Shown here: one piece after another, positions 8,399 through 21,200 of the stretch
Layout of the letters: the number at the start of each line of letters is the position of its first letter
Numbering within the stretch: position 1 is the first letter of the stretch
Assembly: GCA_017519975.1 (NCBI GenBank)
Contig: JAFWRM010000036.1
Coordinates: 27,603 to 91,602 of the forward strand
DNA: 64,000 nucleotides
From: Oscillospiraceae bacterium
GTDB taxonomy: Bacteria > Bacillota > Clostridia > Oscillospirales > Oscillospiraceae
Direction: 5' to 3'
The notes under the pieces: generated by a model
The model's input: the letters and a program-made list of their open reading frames with translations, nothing else
The model's database searches: none
Told to the model about the DNA's origin: nothing
Program-made: the position numbers and the translations under genes

Positions 8399-8779
8399 AT
8401 GGCGGAAAGAAAAACGGCGGCGAATGCGGCCGCGGAGACGGAAAAGAGCTCCCTTTCGCAAAGGGAGCCCATGGAGAGGACGGAGAACGGGGGACCTTCC
8501 GCGCAGATTCTGTCAGGCGCACCCATGCCCCCTTTGGGAGCCAAGGGGGGTGGCGCGGCAGGAGCCGCGCCGGGGGGATCGGCCCGCCGGACGGTGACCC
8601 TGCGGCTGCCTCGGGCGAGGGCCGGGGAGGAGGACACCGTGTTCGTCGGGGTGAACGGCAGGGCCTGGCGCATCCGCCGGGGCGTGACCGTAGAGGTGCC
8701 CCGCAGCGTGGCGGAGGTGCTGCGCAACGGCATGAGCGCCGAGGAACGGGCGGAGCTGTATAAGGCGACGCTGAGCTGA
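8399..8779 (+). CDS. Small post-capsid phage protein with repeat-derived N-terminus
   Basis: A 126-residue protein starting 17 bases after the capsid stop. The conserved part is residues 62-126: TVTLRLPRARAGEEDTVFVG, an NGRAWRIRRG turn and VEVPRSVAEVLRNG, a beta-rich fold common for small genes placed just after N4-gp56 capsid genes, perhaps a head decoration or completion protein. Residues 17-60 look like inserted repeat sequence. One palindromic copy encodes SSLSQREPM, shared with the scaffold, and a second two-hairpin copy encodes MPPLGAKGGGAAGAAPGG. Both keep the reading frame. This is the last gene before the hairpin at 8797. Confidence 0.65.
   Translation: MAERKTAANAAAETEKSSLSQREPMERTENGGPSAQILSGAPMPPLGAKGGGAAGAAPGGSARRTVTLRLPRARAGEEDTVFVGVNGRAWRIRRGVTVEVPRSVAEVLRNGMSAEERAELYKATLS
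8448..8468. repeat. GCTCCCTTT palindrome inside a phage gene
   Basis: The 21-bp palindrome is identical to those at 968-988 and 6498-6518. With flanks, the 30 bases at 8447-8476 are identical to 6497-6526. It is read in frame as SSLSQREPM. Confidence 0.75.
8528..8580. repeat. Two-hairpin palindromic element inside a phage gene (reverse orientation)
   Basis: A first imperfect hairpin CCCCCTTTGG...CCAAGGGGG is followed by a second, GGCGCGGC-agga-GCCGCGCC (8552-8571), and then GGGGGGATC. This is the mirror-image order of the copies at 6471 and 27526, with compensating changes that keep the stems. Confidence 0.7.
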
Positions 8780-8796
8780 TAATCCAAACCATATAA

Positions 8797-8835
8797 GGGC
8801 GGCGGAGATCCCGCAAGGGATCACCGCCGCCCTTT
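8797..8835 (+). terminator. Terminator after the phage head genes
   Basis: A long hairpin (GGGCGGCGG arm at 8797-8805, GCAA loop, CCGCCGCCC arm at 8824-8832) followed by TTT. It lies 17 bases after the last phage stop codon and marks the end of the phage block. Confidence 0.75.
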
Positions 8836-9216
8836 CATTGTCTGGAAACAGCCTGTGCGCTGCATGACCGGAATAACAATAGAAGATAATTTTGCTAAAA
8901 AGCAATACAGATAATAGAACAATGCGAAATAAGCCACAAAACCGCCTAAATGGTTTACCATAACATTTTTTATGGTATTATCATTGGAAATTTGGTAAAT
9001 AATTACGAAAAATTTGGTTGTTCATTGGCCCTCGTTATGGTAAATTACCAATGGCAGTATCCCTGTCAAGGCAGAGTCGGCTGCCAGAAACAGATCCGGT
9101 ATGGAGGCTCTCAGCGCAGGCTTTTTCTGCGAATAAGTCTGCACGTGATCGGCTGAAACCCGGTTTTTGCATGTTTACATACGGTGAGAGAGCATAAGAA
9201 AACGAGGTGCCCGAGT
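8836..9216. other. AT-rich non-coding region with TTTACCA/TGGTAAA dyads
   Basis: About 380 bases without a convincing gene between the phage terminator and the giant secreted-protein gene. The first two-thirds are far more AT-rich than anything around. TACCATAA at 8956-8963 pairs with TTATGGTA at 8970-8977; TGGTAAAT lies at 8993-9000; an exact 13-bp palindrome TGGTAAATTACCA lies at 9038-9050. These resemble operator half-sites and match the repeat at 6322-6350. A 68-codon frame at 8950-9156 lacks a ribosome site and is not accepted. No clear promoter for the giant gene was found. Confidence 0.5.
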
Positions 9217-12200
9217 ATGAAGAAAAAGTTATTGTCCCTGCTTTTGGTCCTGTGCCTGCTGCTGAGCTTCGTCCCGGCAACGGCGCTGGCCGCGGAAGAG
9301 ACGGCAGAGGCGGCCATCGAGACCGTTGAGGTCGTCGACGAGCACTCCGGTGAGGAAGAGGCGGCCTTGCCCGAATCATCGGAGGAAGCCGAAGCCGACG
9401 ATCCGGAACCGGCGGAACAGGCGCCGGAGGCGGAGCCTGCCCAGGAGCGGGAAGCCGCCGATGAGCCGCAGGCCGAGAAACCCGCGGAGGGGGAAAAATC
9501 GGCCGAAACGGTCGAAGAGCCTCAGAAGGAAACGGAAGAGGCCGAACCCTACGTTTATACGTATGAGGCTGCGGAAGGCGTTGGCCTTGTGCTCGCCCGC
9601 GACAACGGCTCAGGCTACGACGTGCTTGCGCGCCGGGACGGCACACTTGTCGTTGAACAGCTTTCCGAACTGACCTCAGCCACCGTCGACGAGGGCATGC
9701 TGTGGCAGGTGAAGGGCGTCAACGGCGCGTTCACCATCAGCGGCGGCGATGCGTACCTGTCGGTCGAGGGCGGCAGCGTCGTCCTGACCTCCGGCGCCGT
9801 CAGCTACTGGGATTATAACGGCAGTTACGTCGACTTCACTACCTGGGCGGATGAGATGTATCTCATCTCCGTCAGCGGCGGGGAGGTCTTCGCGTATAAC
9901 GGCGATTTCGACGCCGCTTCCGGCGCTGCCGTCTTCTACGCAAAGGCGAGCGAAGCGGTAAAGGAGAAGAGCTCCCCCGCGGGCCGGGCGACGAAAGCCG
10001 CTTCTGCCGGTACGGCGGATCACTACATCGCCGTAGCGTCCGACCGACACGGAAATTCCTCTGCCATCAAGAACGCCATGGGCGGGATGCCCTCCAACGT
10101 GGAGTACGTCGTTCTGGACGGCGATCTGGTGGACAGCGGCAGTTACAACACCTCTACCATCCAGACGGAGGTCCGCAGTGGAGCGGGCCTGTCCGATGCT
10201 ACCGTTCACGTCGTTTACGCCAGCCACGATTCCAGCGCGAACGACGACGCCGGAATACTGAAGGGCAGAAGCAGCTCGGAACTGATGTATACCGGGAAAA
10301 ACGAGGACGGTACCACGGCGTATTACGCATACTGTGCTTCCTACAATTCGTTGACCAGCTCCAACACCGGTTTCACCGACGCAGCCGCGTTCAAGAGCTG
10401 GGTCGATGCAAACTGCACGGATACGAGCATCCCAATCATCGTGATCGGGCACGTTCCTCTGCACTATTCAAGGAACGATAACGGCGGAGCGGTGGCGTGG
10501 AACAAGGCGCTGAACTATGCCGCGACCGGAGAAGAGACCACGGCTGCCGGCAAGGAGATCATCCGTGACGTGATTTATCTGCACGGCCATAACCATACCA
10601 CGGAGAGCAATGCGGAGTATTATATTCCCCGCGGCTCCACCATGCAGATCTACAACAGCAGCAACTCGTCGCATATCTACTACACATATACGACGGCGGG
10701 CTATCTGCGAGACAACACCTCCGCGACGCTGATCGCCATCGACAGCGCCAACATTACCATATCCAAATACAAAAACGGTTCTGTCACCAGCACGTACGCA
10801 AGCACCGGAGCAAATACGAATTTCTCCGATACTTATGACACCGCAGCAACCCATACCATCGCTCGCGTCGCCTCCAACGCCGGGCAGACCGTCGTGGAAG
10901 ACGTAGTGGTGGATGAGGGGACCGCGTCCCATCAGATCGATGTCACCTGCAAGGTCAATGGGGAGACCGTAACTCCGACGACGGTGACCTATGCGGTCAA
11001 AGAGGATACGTCCAAAATCATCGACAGCATCTCTGATACCGGCCTGATCACCTTCGCATCCGGAAAGACCGGCACCGCGACGGTGACGGTCAGCTGGACG
11101 TATACCGCGACCAGAGCCGTAGGCGACACGTATGCCGGAGAGAAAGACATCACCGTCACGGTGAAAGGGGAATCTTCCTCCGGGGGCACGACGTCCGAGA
11201 CGGTTTACGTGCTGGCGGATACACTGGAGGCCGGGAAGAATTATCTTATCGTAAACCGTAATGCTTCATCCGGCTACGCTGTTTCTCATTCGACAACGAC
11301 AGTCACTGCCGATGAAGTTGCAATTCAAAACGGCATAGAGGCTACTGACAATAAAGCCTACATAAACAGCGATGACGTTGCAGAAGCCTCCGTTTGGTCA
11401 GCCGCCGATGGAATAATTCTGACAAATGACGGCTACTATTTCTATGTTTCCGGAAGCAGCAACAACTTGGCAGTAGCTACAAGCTACGGGAGCCAGGCAC
11501 GGACAAACTGGTCTTATAGCGGTAACAAACTCCTTGCTGTGAGAAGTGGAAGCACAAGTGGGTATTATGCGTATTATTCAAATGGGTGGAATGCAACAAG
11601 CAGTAGTTCCACAGCGACAAATGTCTACCTCTTTGCTGAAACTGAAATACAGACAGGCGTCGAATACACCTTCACCGCGGACGATGTCACCGTCATGGCG
11701 AAGGAAGACGGTACTGTCGACAGCAAAACCATCTCCTATGAGTTGACGGCTAATGGGGAGACGGTCAGGCCGACATCGGTTGCCTATGTTGTGAAGAGTG
11801 ACGCCGACGGCATCATCGCCGGCATCTCTGATGATGGAACAATCACGTTTGCCTCCAATAAGACCGGCACCGCCACGGTGACCGTCAGCTTCACCTATGC
11901 TCCGAATGCGGGCACCCGCTCCGTCACCGTCGGCGCGGACGGCACCGTTACCGGGTCCGCGGACATCACCGTCACGGTGATGGAATATCAGGAGCACAAC
12001 TGGAGCACCAGCTCGGTCTGGGTGTGGGCTGAGGATTTCAGCACGGCAACGGCCAAATTCGGTTGCCTGGACGACGGATGCACGGAAGAATATACCGCTG
12101 AGGCAACGGTCGTGATGACGGAAAATGATCCGACCTGTCAGGAGGCGAAGGTTTATACCTATACGGCTACGGCAATCGGCCCAGATGGACAGACTTATAC

Positions 12201-15200
12201 GGACGTTAAAACATCCGGCGGCGATCATGAAGTTGCCATCTATAAGTTGGTCGATTCGCTCACAGCAGGGGGAGAGTATCTGATCGTCAGCACCAATACC
12301 GCAGGCACCGGTTATGTGCTGACTAACAACAACGGGACGGTTGCCGCGTCTCAGGTGACGATCCATGCCCCGGAAGCAGACGATGACGTTGACGTCAATT
12401 ATATTCTCGTTGATGGTCTGCCAACCGGAACGGGATGGTCGACGACGGCTTATACAGCGACTATAGATAATACTGCCTATAGTGGTTTTAAACTGACAAA
12501 TGGAGATTACTATCTCCAGGCGACTGGGCAGAGCGCAGGTACCCTGACGATAGCCACGAGTGAAAACTACAGTGCCAGTGTGTGGAACTATTCGAGAAGC
12601 ACAACGAACGCCTTGGACTATCACTATCGTGGAACATCTTCAGAGCAGACGAGGTATATTACATATTTTTCCAATGCGTTTGCCAGTACGAACAGCGCCG
12701 CGGTCGTCTATATATTCGAGCGCACGGCGATGCATGACGGTGAGTACGGGCCGCACGACTATCATTATGATGGGATGACCTATAATGACGGTTATGAGAC
12801 CGCCTACGGCACGTTTACCTGCTCCGTATGCGGGACGACCGCCACGGTTCCTGCGGAAGTGACATGGGAAGACAAGGAAGAAAACTGCGAACGTCCGTAC
12901 CGTACCCAGTATGTCGCCGTGATTAGTGCAGACGACAGTCTGGACGGGCAGGAGCATGTGGATGATTCCAAGTATGTTCAGAAACAGAAGCCAATCATTA
13001 CTACGCAAGATGATGCAACTGTTTATGTGCGTGTGACAGGTACAAATGTTTCTCTAAATAAGAATTACCTTATTGTTAACACAAATTCACAACAGAATGG
13101 TGCACACGCTTTAAGAAGACTGAATACCACTGCGGTGGGGGATGCATCGGTTAACGTGCTATCTGGGTCAGTCAATGGAACAACGACATCATATATCCAG
13201 GAAGTAGATTCGACAGCAATTTGGACTGCAAGCAATAGTACTACAAGGCCACGCTTCAGTAATAATGGTTATTACTTGTATCGCTCTAGTAGTACTTCTT
13301 TAACCGTTTCAAATAGGAATAATACTTCTTGGATCGTTGGAACAAATACTCTGGCCTATTCATCGGGGTACACGAGCAACTATATCAGGTATAGTAACGG
13401 CTGGGGATTAACGACATCAAACACCAATAATAACGCGTATCTATATGAAGAACTCTCTGGCGCAACTATTCAGGTGACGACCTATGAGGATGCACCTGCC
13501 CTCGGTCACACCTTCGGTGAGAACAGTCACACGGCGGCCGTTGCTCCCACCTGTGAGGAAGACGGCAACATCGAGTACTGGACCTGTGAGCGTTGCGGCA
13601 AGCACTTCAGCGACGAAACAGGAACAACGGAGATTACCGACGTTACAATCCCGGCCACGGGCCACGCCTGGGGTGAAGTCACCTATACATGGGCGGAAGA
13701 TAACAGCACGGTAACTGCGACGCATGTGTGCGCCAACGACGAATCCCATGTGGAGACGGAGACGGTCGACACCGTGATGGTCGGGACGGGGGCGACCTGC
13801 ACGGCGGCCGGCAGTGTGACCTATACTGCCACGTTTGTGAATACGGCCTTCGAGACTCAGACGAAGACGGTGGAGAGCGAGGCGCTCGGCCATGACTGGG
13901 GAGAATGGGAAGTCACGACGCCCGCGACCTGTGAGGAAGCCGGCGTGGAAACCCGCGCCTGCAGTCGCTGCGATGAGACGGAAACGAGGGCAATCCCGGC
14001 CACCGGGCACGCCTGGGGAACTCCGAGCTACGAGTGGTCTGCGGACAACAGCCGCGTAACGGCGACGAGAGTCTGCACGAATGACGATTCTCATATAGAA
14101 ACGGAGACGGTCAGTACTACGTCCGAGATCACGAAGGCGCCCACCTGTACGGAAACCGGCGTGCGCACGTATACCAGCGCGGCGTTTACAAACGGCGCGT
14201 TTGCGGTGCAGACGAAGGAAGTGGCCGAACCTGCCACCGGGCATACCGTGGTTACGGATGCAGCGGTAGCTCCGACGTGCACGGAGACCGGCCTGACGGA
14301 AGGCAGCCACTGCTTGGTGTGCAATGAAGTGCTCGTAGCGCAGGAAGTGATTCCCGCTCTCGGTCACGACTTCGGCGAGTGGACGCAGACGACGGCTCCG
14401 ACCTGCACGGAAAAGGGCGAAGAGACCCGGTATTGCAGCCGGTGCGATGCAACGGAAACGAGAGAGGTTGTTCCTCTGGGCCACGAGTGGCAGTTTGTCA
14501 GCATCACGTGGACAGGCAGCGATGAGGACGGATACACTGCGGCGGCTGCCAACTACATCTGCGCGCATGATCCGGACAACCATACGAGAGCCGTCGACGC
14601 GTTGATCACGACCGCGTCTCAGGATGCCACCTGCGAGACGGCCGGAACCGTGACCTATACGGCGACGGTCAGCGCGGATGCCAGTCTGGACAGAACGGCG
14701 CATACGGACAGCAAGACCGTGACCGGAACGGCACTGGGTCATGATTATCAGTTGACCGGCTGGACGTGGTCTGAGGATCACAGTTCGGCGACAGTGACCT
14801 TTACCTGCACGCATGACAGCACCCACGTGCAGACGGTGACGGCTGCGGTCACGTCCGCGACGACGGCGGCGACCTGTGAGACCGATGGAAAGACGGTCTA
14901 CATGGCGACGGCGACCTTCGAGGGCAAGACCTACACGGATACGCAGGAAACGGCGATCCCGGCCACGGGCCATGCCTGGGGAACTCCGACCTACGAGTGG
15001 TCTGCGGACAACGGCAGCGTAACGGCGACGAGAGTCTGCGCGCATGACGCTGGTCACGTGGAGACGGAAACGGCCAGCGCGACATCCGAGATCACAACGG
15101 CGCCGACCTGTACGGAAACCGGCGTGCGCACCTATACCAGTGCGGCGTTTACAAACAGTGCTTTTACGGTGCAGACGAAGGAAGTGGTCGAACCCGCCGC

Positions 15201-18200
15201 GGGCCACACCGCAGTTACCGACGCGGCCGTAGCTCCGACGTGCACGGAGACCGGACTGACGGAAGGCAGCCACTGCTCGGTGTGCAATGAAGTACTCGTG
15301 GCACAGGAAGTGATTCCCGCTCTCGGTCACGACTTCGGCGAGTGGACGCAGACGACGGCTCCGACCTGCACGGAAAAGGGCGAAGAGACCCGGTATTGCA
15401 GCCGGCATGATGCAACGGAAACGAGAGAGGTTGCTCCTCTGGGGCACGAGTGGCAGTTTGTCAGCATCACGTGGACAGGCAGCGATGAGGACGGATACAC
15501 GGCGGCGGCTGCCAACTACATCTGCACGCATGATCCGGACAACCATACGAGAGCCGTCGACGCGTTGATCACGACCGCGTCTCAGGATGCCACCTGCGAG
15601 ACGGCCGGAACCGTGACCTATACGGCGACGGTCAGAGCGGATGCCAGTCTGGACAGAACGGCGCATACGGACAGCAAGACCGTGACCGGAACGGCACTGG
15701 GTCATGATTATCAGGTGACCGGTTGGACGTGGTCTGAGGATCACAGTTCGGCGACGGTGACCTTCACCTGCACACATGACAGCACCCACGTGCAGACGGT
15801 GACCGCGACGGTCACATCCGCGACGACGGCGGCGACCTGTGAGACCGATGGAAAGACGGTCTACATGGCGACGGCGACCTTCAACGGCGCGGAATACGTC
15901 GATACGCAGGAAGTGGAGATCCCGGCCACCGGGCATAATTGGGGTACTCCGTCCTACGAATGGTCTTCGGACAACAGCAGCGTCACGGCAACGCGTACCT
16001 GCGCGAACGACGCGACGCACGTGGAGACCGAGACGGCGGGCACAACTGCCGTTGTGATCAGGGAAGCCACCGTCACCACGCCGGGCAGCATGACCTATAC
16101 GGCGACGTTTGCCAACACGGAGTTCAAAACCCAGACGAAGACGGTCGCGATACCGGTTCTGGAAACGACCTATACGCTGAAATACAACGCCAACGGCGGT
16201 ACCGGTGCACCGGAGGATCAGACGATCACCAACAACACAGGTTCAGCGATGTTCACGGTCAGCGGAACGAAGCCCACAAGGGCGCACTATACCTTCCTGG
16301 GCTGGGGGATCAGACCTGACGTAGACACGCCGATCGACGGCATTACGATCCAAGTGATCTATCCGAGTACGGAAAGGACACTGTACGCCCTGTGGCAGAT
16401 CGATTCCCATGCGGTGACGTTCATCGACAGCATCGACGGTTCCATGCTGGGGAAACAGACCCTCGAATACGGTGAAGCGGCACAGATACCTGAGGCGCCG
16501 CAGCGTGACGGGTGGGAATTCCACGGCTGGTCGAGCAGCGATACGGAGTATTCCGCGTATGGCTTTAACGGAGTCGCTGAAGATACCACGGTCTACGCCG
16601 TCTGGCGCAGGCAGATCACGGTATTCCGATATGACCTGGAAGAGGGATTGGACCATGTGTCAGGACGTGCCTTTGTCAACGACAACAGCGTGCCTGTTGT
16701 CACCGGATACACGGCGGAGATCCTGAATATCAGCCAGAGCAAGGTGTTTGCGCTCACCGAAAGCCATGACAGCTACACGACGTTTGACGGCTGGGCCGTG
16801 TCTGACAATCCGGCCTTCAGGCCGTCGAAGGATACCCGGATGGACTCGACCGCCAGTAACTGGACGTACGATCTCAGCCAGGCAGACAGCGCTCATGTCT
16901 ACGTATGGGCCGTGTTTGAGTACGCGAAGCATAACGTGCAGCTCGTTGACACTGTGACCGGGCAGATCGTGGAAACGATCATCGTGGATCACGGCGCCCA
17001 GCTTTGGGATACCGTATCCCTCGAATGGACGAATAAGCCCGGCTATGAATTCGGCGGCTGGTACAACGACCCGGAGTGCACGGAAGCTGAAACGTCAGTC
17101 ATGGCGGACACCGTACGCTACGCGAAGTTCACTCCGATCGAGTACAGCATTACCTACAACGCCGACGGCGGCACGCTGCCCGCGGACGCGGTGACGAAGT
17201 ACACGGTCGAAAGCGAGAGCATCAGCCTGCCGAATCCGACCAGAGAGGGCTACGGCTTCGAGGGCTGGTATGAGAAGGAAGATCTGAGCGGTACGCCGGT
17301 CACGCAGATCGCGAAGGGCAGCATCGGAAACAAGGTCTATTACGCCAAGTGGACGGCGGGGGCCTACACGATCACCTATGTGCTGGACGGCGGAACGAAC
17401 GCGGAAGGCAACCCGAGCAGCTACACGGTGGAGACGGAAACCGTCACCCTGGCGGACGCCGCCAAGACGGGCTACACCTTTAACGGCTGGTACAGCGACG
17501 CGGCGTTCACCACGAAGGTGACCCAGATCGTGAAGGGAACCACCGGAGACCTCACCCTGTACGCGAAGTTCACCGTCAACAGCTATAAGATCAACTGGAC
17601 GGTGGACGGAACGGTCACCCAGCTGACGTATGAATACGGCGCGGCGATCGAGGCACCGGCGGATCCGACCAAGGAAGGCTACACCTTCGCCGGATGGGAT
17701 CCGGAAGTCCCGGCGACGATGCCCGCACAGGATCTGACGATCACGGCCAAGTGGACGATCAATCAGTACGATCTGACGATCCATTACGTGTACGCGGACG
17801 GCGGCAAGGCGGCGGAGGACTACACCGCGAAGGTGGAGTACAAAGCGGCCTACTCCGTGGTCAGCCCGACCATCACCGGATACACCGCGGACAAGGCGAC
17901 GGTGGAAGGCACCATGGGCGCCGAAGCCGTGGAAGTGACCGTAACGTATACCGTGAACCGGTACGACCTGACGATCCACTATGTGTACGCGGACGGCGGC
18001 AAGGCGGCGGAGGACTACACCGCGAAGGTGGAGTACAAAGCGGATTACTCCGTGGTCAGCCCGACCATCATCGGATACACCGCGGACAAGACGGCGGTGG
18101 CAGGAACCATGGGCACTGAAGCCGTGGAAACGACGGTAACGTACACACCGGTCACCTACACCATCAGCTACCGGCTCAACGGCGGTACGTTGCCGGAGGG

Positions 18201-21200
18201 GCAGAGCAACCCGGAGACCTATACGGTGGAGAGCGACGCGATCACGCTGATCAACCCGGAGAAGACGGGCCATACGTTCGTCGGATGGGAAGGGGAAGAT
18301 CTGGCGGAGGCGACTGTGACCGTGACGATCCCGAAGGGGTCCACGGGCAACCGCGAGTACGAGGCCATCTGGACAGTCAATCAGTACACCATCACGTTTA
18401 ATACCTCCGGCGGCAGCGCGGTGGCGGCGATCACGGCCGACTACGGCACGGCGATCATGGCGCCCGCAAACCCGACCAGAGAGGGATACACCTTCGACGG
18501 CTGGGATAGGGAGATCCCGGCGACCATGCCGGCAGAGAACGTGACGATCACCGCAAAGTGGAAGATCAACCAGTACACCATTACGTTTGATACCGCCGGC
18601 GGCAGCGCGGTGGCGGCGATCACGGCCGACTACGGCACGGCGATCACGGCGCCCGCAGACCCGACCAGGGAAGGTTACGCCTTCAAGGGCTGGAGTCCGG
18701 CGATCCCGGCGACCATGCCGGCGGAGAACGTAACGGTCACGGCGACGTGGGAAGCCGTTGAGTACAGCATCACTTATGATCTGACCGGCGGCGAACTGCC
18801 TGACAATCTGACCAACCCGGCAAGCTACACCGTAACGACGGAGACATTCACGCTGATCAACCCGGAGAAGGCCGGCTACACGTTTGCCGGCTGGACGGGA
18901 ACGGGTCTGACGGAAGCGACCAGGACAGTAACGATCGCGGCCGGCAGCACAGGCAACCGTGAGTACACGGCAACGTGGACACCGATCGCATACGCCGTCA
19001 CCTACACGCTCAACGGCGGCACGCTGCCGGAGGGGCAGAGCAACCCGGAGACCTACACGGTCGAGAGCGACTCGATCACGCTGGTCAACCCGGAGAAGGC
19101 CGGCTACGAATTTGCCGGCTGGGCGGGAACAGAGCTGGCGGAACCCACTGTGACCGTGACGATCATGAAAGGATCCATTGGGAACAGAGAATATGAAGCG
19201 GTATGGACGCCGATCGAATACAGCATCACCTACAACGCAGGCGGCGGCACGCTGCCCGCGGACGCGGTGACGAAGTACACGGTCGAAAGCGAGAGCATCA
19301 GCCTGCCGAATCCGACCAGAGAGGGCTACGGCTTCGACGGCTGGTATGAGAAGGAAGATCTGAGCGGCACGCCGGTCACGCAGATCGCGAAGGGCAGCAC
19401 CGGAAACAAGGTCTATTACGCCAAGTGGACGGCGGGGGCCTACACGATCACCTACGTGCTGGACGGCGGAACGAACGCGGAAGGCAACCCGAGCAGCTAC
19501 ACGGTGGAGACGGAAACCGTCACCCTGGCGGACGCCGTGAAGACGGGCTGCACCTTTAACGGCTGGTACAGCGACGCGGCGTTCACCACGAAGGTGACGC
19601 AGATCGTGAAGGGAACTACCGGAGACCTCACCCTGTACGCAAAGTGGACGGTGAACCGGTACGACCTGACGATCCACTACGTGTACGCGGACGGCGGCAA
19701 GGCGGCGGAGGACTACACCACGAAGGTGGAGTACAAAGCGGCCTACTCCGTGGTCAGCCCGGCCATCACCGGATACACCCCGGACAAGGCGACGGTGGAA
19801 GGCACCATGGGCGCCGAAGCCGTGGAAGTGACCGTAACGTACAGGATCGACCGGTACACCGTGACGTTCCTCGCCTACGACGGCGAGACCGTGCTCGGGA
19901 CCGAGACGGTGGATTACGGAACGGCGTGGACGGCCGTCGAAAAGCCTGAGGCCCCGGCCAGGGAAGGCCATACCTTCACCGGCTGGAGCGAGGCGCCGGA
20001 GACGGTGACCGGAAACGTTACCGTAACGGCATCCTACACGGTGAACAGATACCACATCACCTGGGTCGTGGACGTCATCAGCACTCAGTTCAGTTACGAC
20101 TACGGAGAGGCGATCCCCGTGCCCGCGGATCCGACCAGAGAGGGGTACACCTTCGAAGGCTGGAGCCCGGCGATCCCGGCCACCATGCCGGCGGAGGATC
20201 TGACGATCACGGCACAGTGGAAGGCCATCGAGTACACGATCACCTACAACGCAGGCGGCGGCACGCTGCCCGCGGATGCGGCGAAGAGTTACACCGTCGA
20301 AGACACCGTGACCCTGCCGACCCCGACCAGAGCGGGCTACGGCTTCGGCGGCTGGTATGAGATGGAAGATCTGAGCGGCACGCCGGTCACGCAGATCGCG
20401 AAGGGCAGCACCGGAAACAAGGTCTATTACGCCAAGTGGACGGCGGGGGCCTACACGATCACCTATGTGCTGGACGGCGGAACGAACGCGGAAGGCAACC
20501 CGACCAGCTACACGGTGGAGACGGAAACCGTCACCCTGGCGGACGCCGTGAAGACGGGCTACACCTTTAACGGCTGGTACAGCGACGCGGCGTTCACCAC
20601 GAAGGTGACGCAGATCACCAAGGGCAGCACCGGAGACATCACCCTGTATGCGAAGTGGACGGTGAACCGGTACGATCTGACGATCCATTACGTGTACGCC
20701 GACGGCGGCAAGGCGGCGGAGGATTACACCGCGAAGGTGGACTACAACGCCGAATATTCCGTGGCCAGCCCGGCCATCACCGGGTACACCGCGGACAAGA
20801 CGACGGTGGAAGGCACCATGGGCGCCGAAGCCGTGGAAGTGACCGTAACGTATAAGGCCAACGGCTATACCGTCACCTGGAAAAACGCGGACGGCACCGT
20901 GCTCGAGACGGACGCGGACGTGCCTTACGGCACGACCCCGACCTACGACGGCAAGACTCCGACCAGGGCGGCGGATGAGCAGTACCTCTATACGTTCGCG
21001 GGCTGGGATCCTGCCGTCACGGCGGTGACCGGAGACGCGACCTATACGGCAACGTTCAGCATCGCGCCGCGCACCTACGGCGAACCCGAGTGGACGTGGA
21101 CGGCGGACGGTGAAGGCGGATATACGGCGGCGGCGACCTTCACGACCAACGACGGCGGCACGGAATTCACGAAGACCGTGGACGCGGCCGTGACGGAAAC

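Noticed and set aside
8950..9156. 68-codon frame in the AT-rich gap
   Set aside because: No Shine-Dalgarno site, and it covers the palindromic TTTACC/GGTAAA sites; composition is not protein-like.
13441..16020. An 859-codon minus-strand frame in the GHxW repeat region
   Set aside because: Antisense shadow of the sense repeats, with no start signals and no recognisable domain.
14004..20870. Regularly spaced repeats that might suggest a CRISPR array
   Set aside because: The repeats are hundreds of bases long, coding and in frame, without short identical repeats and unique spacers.
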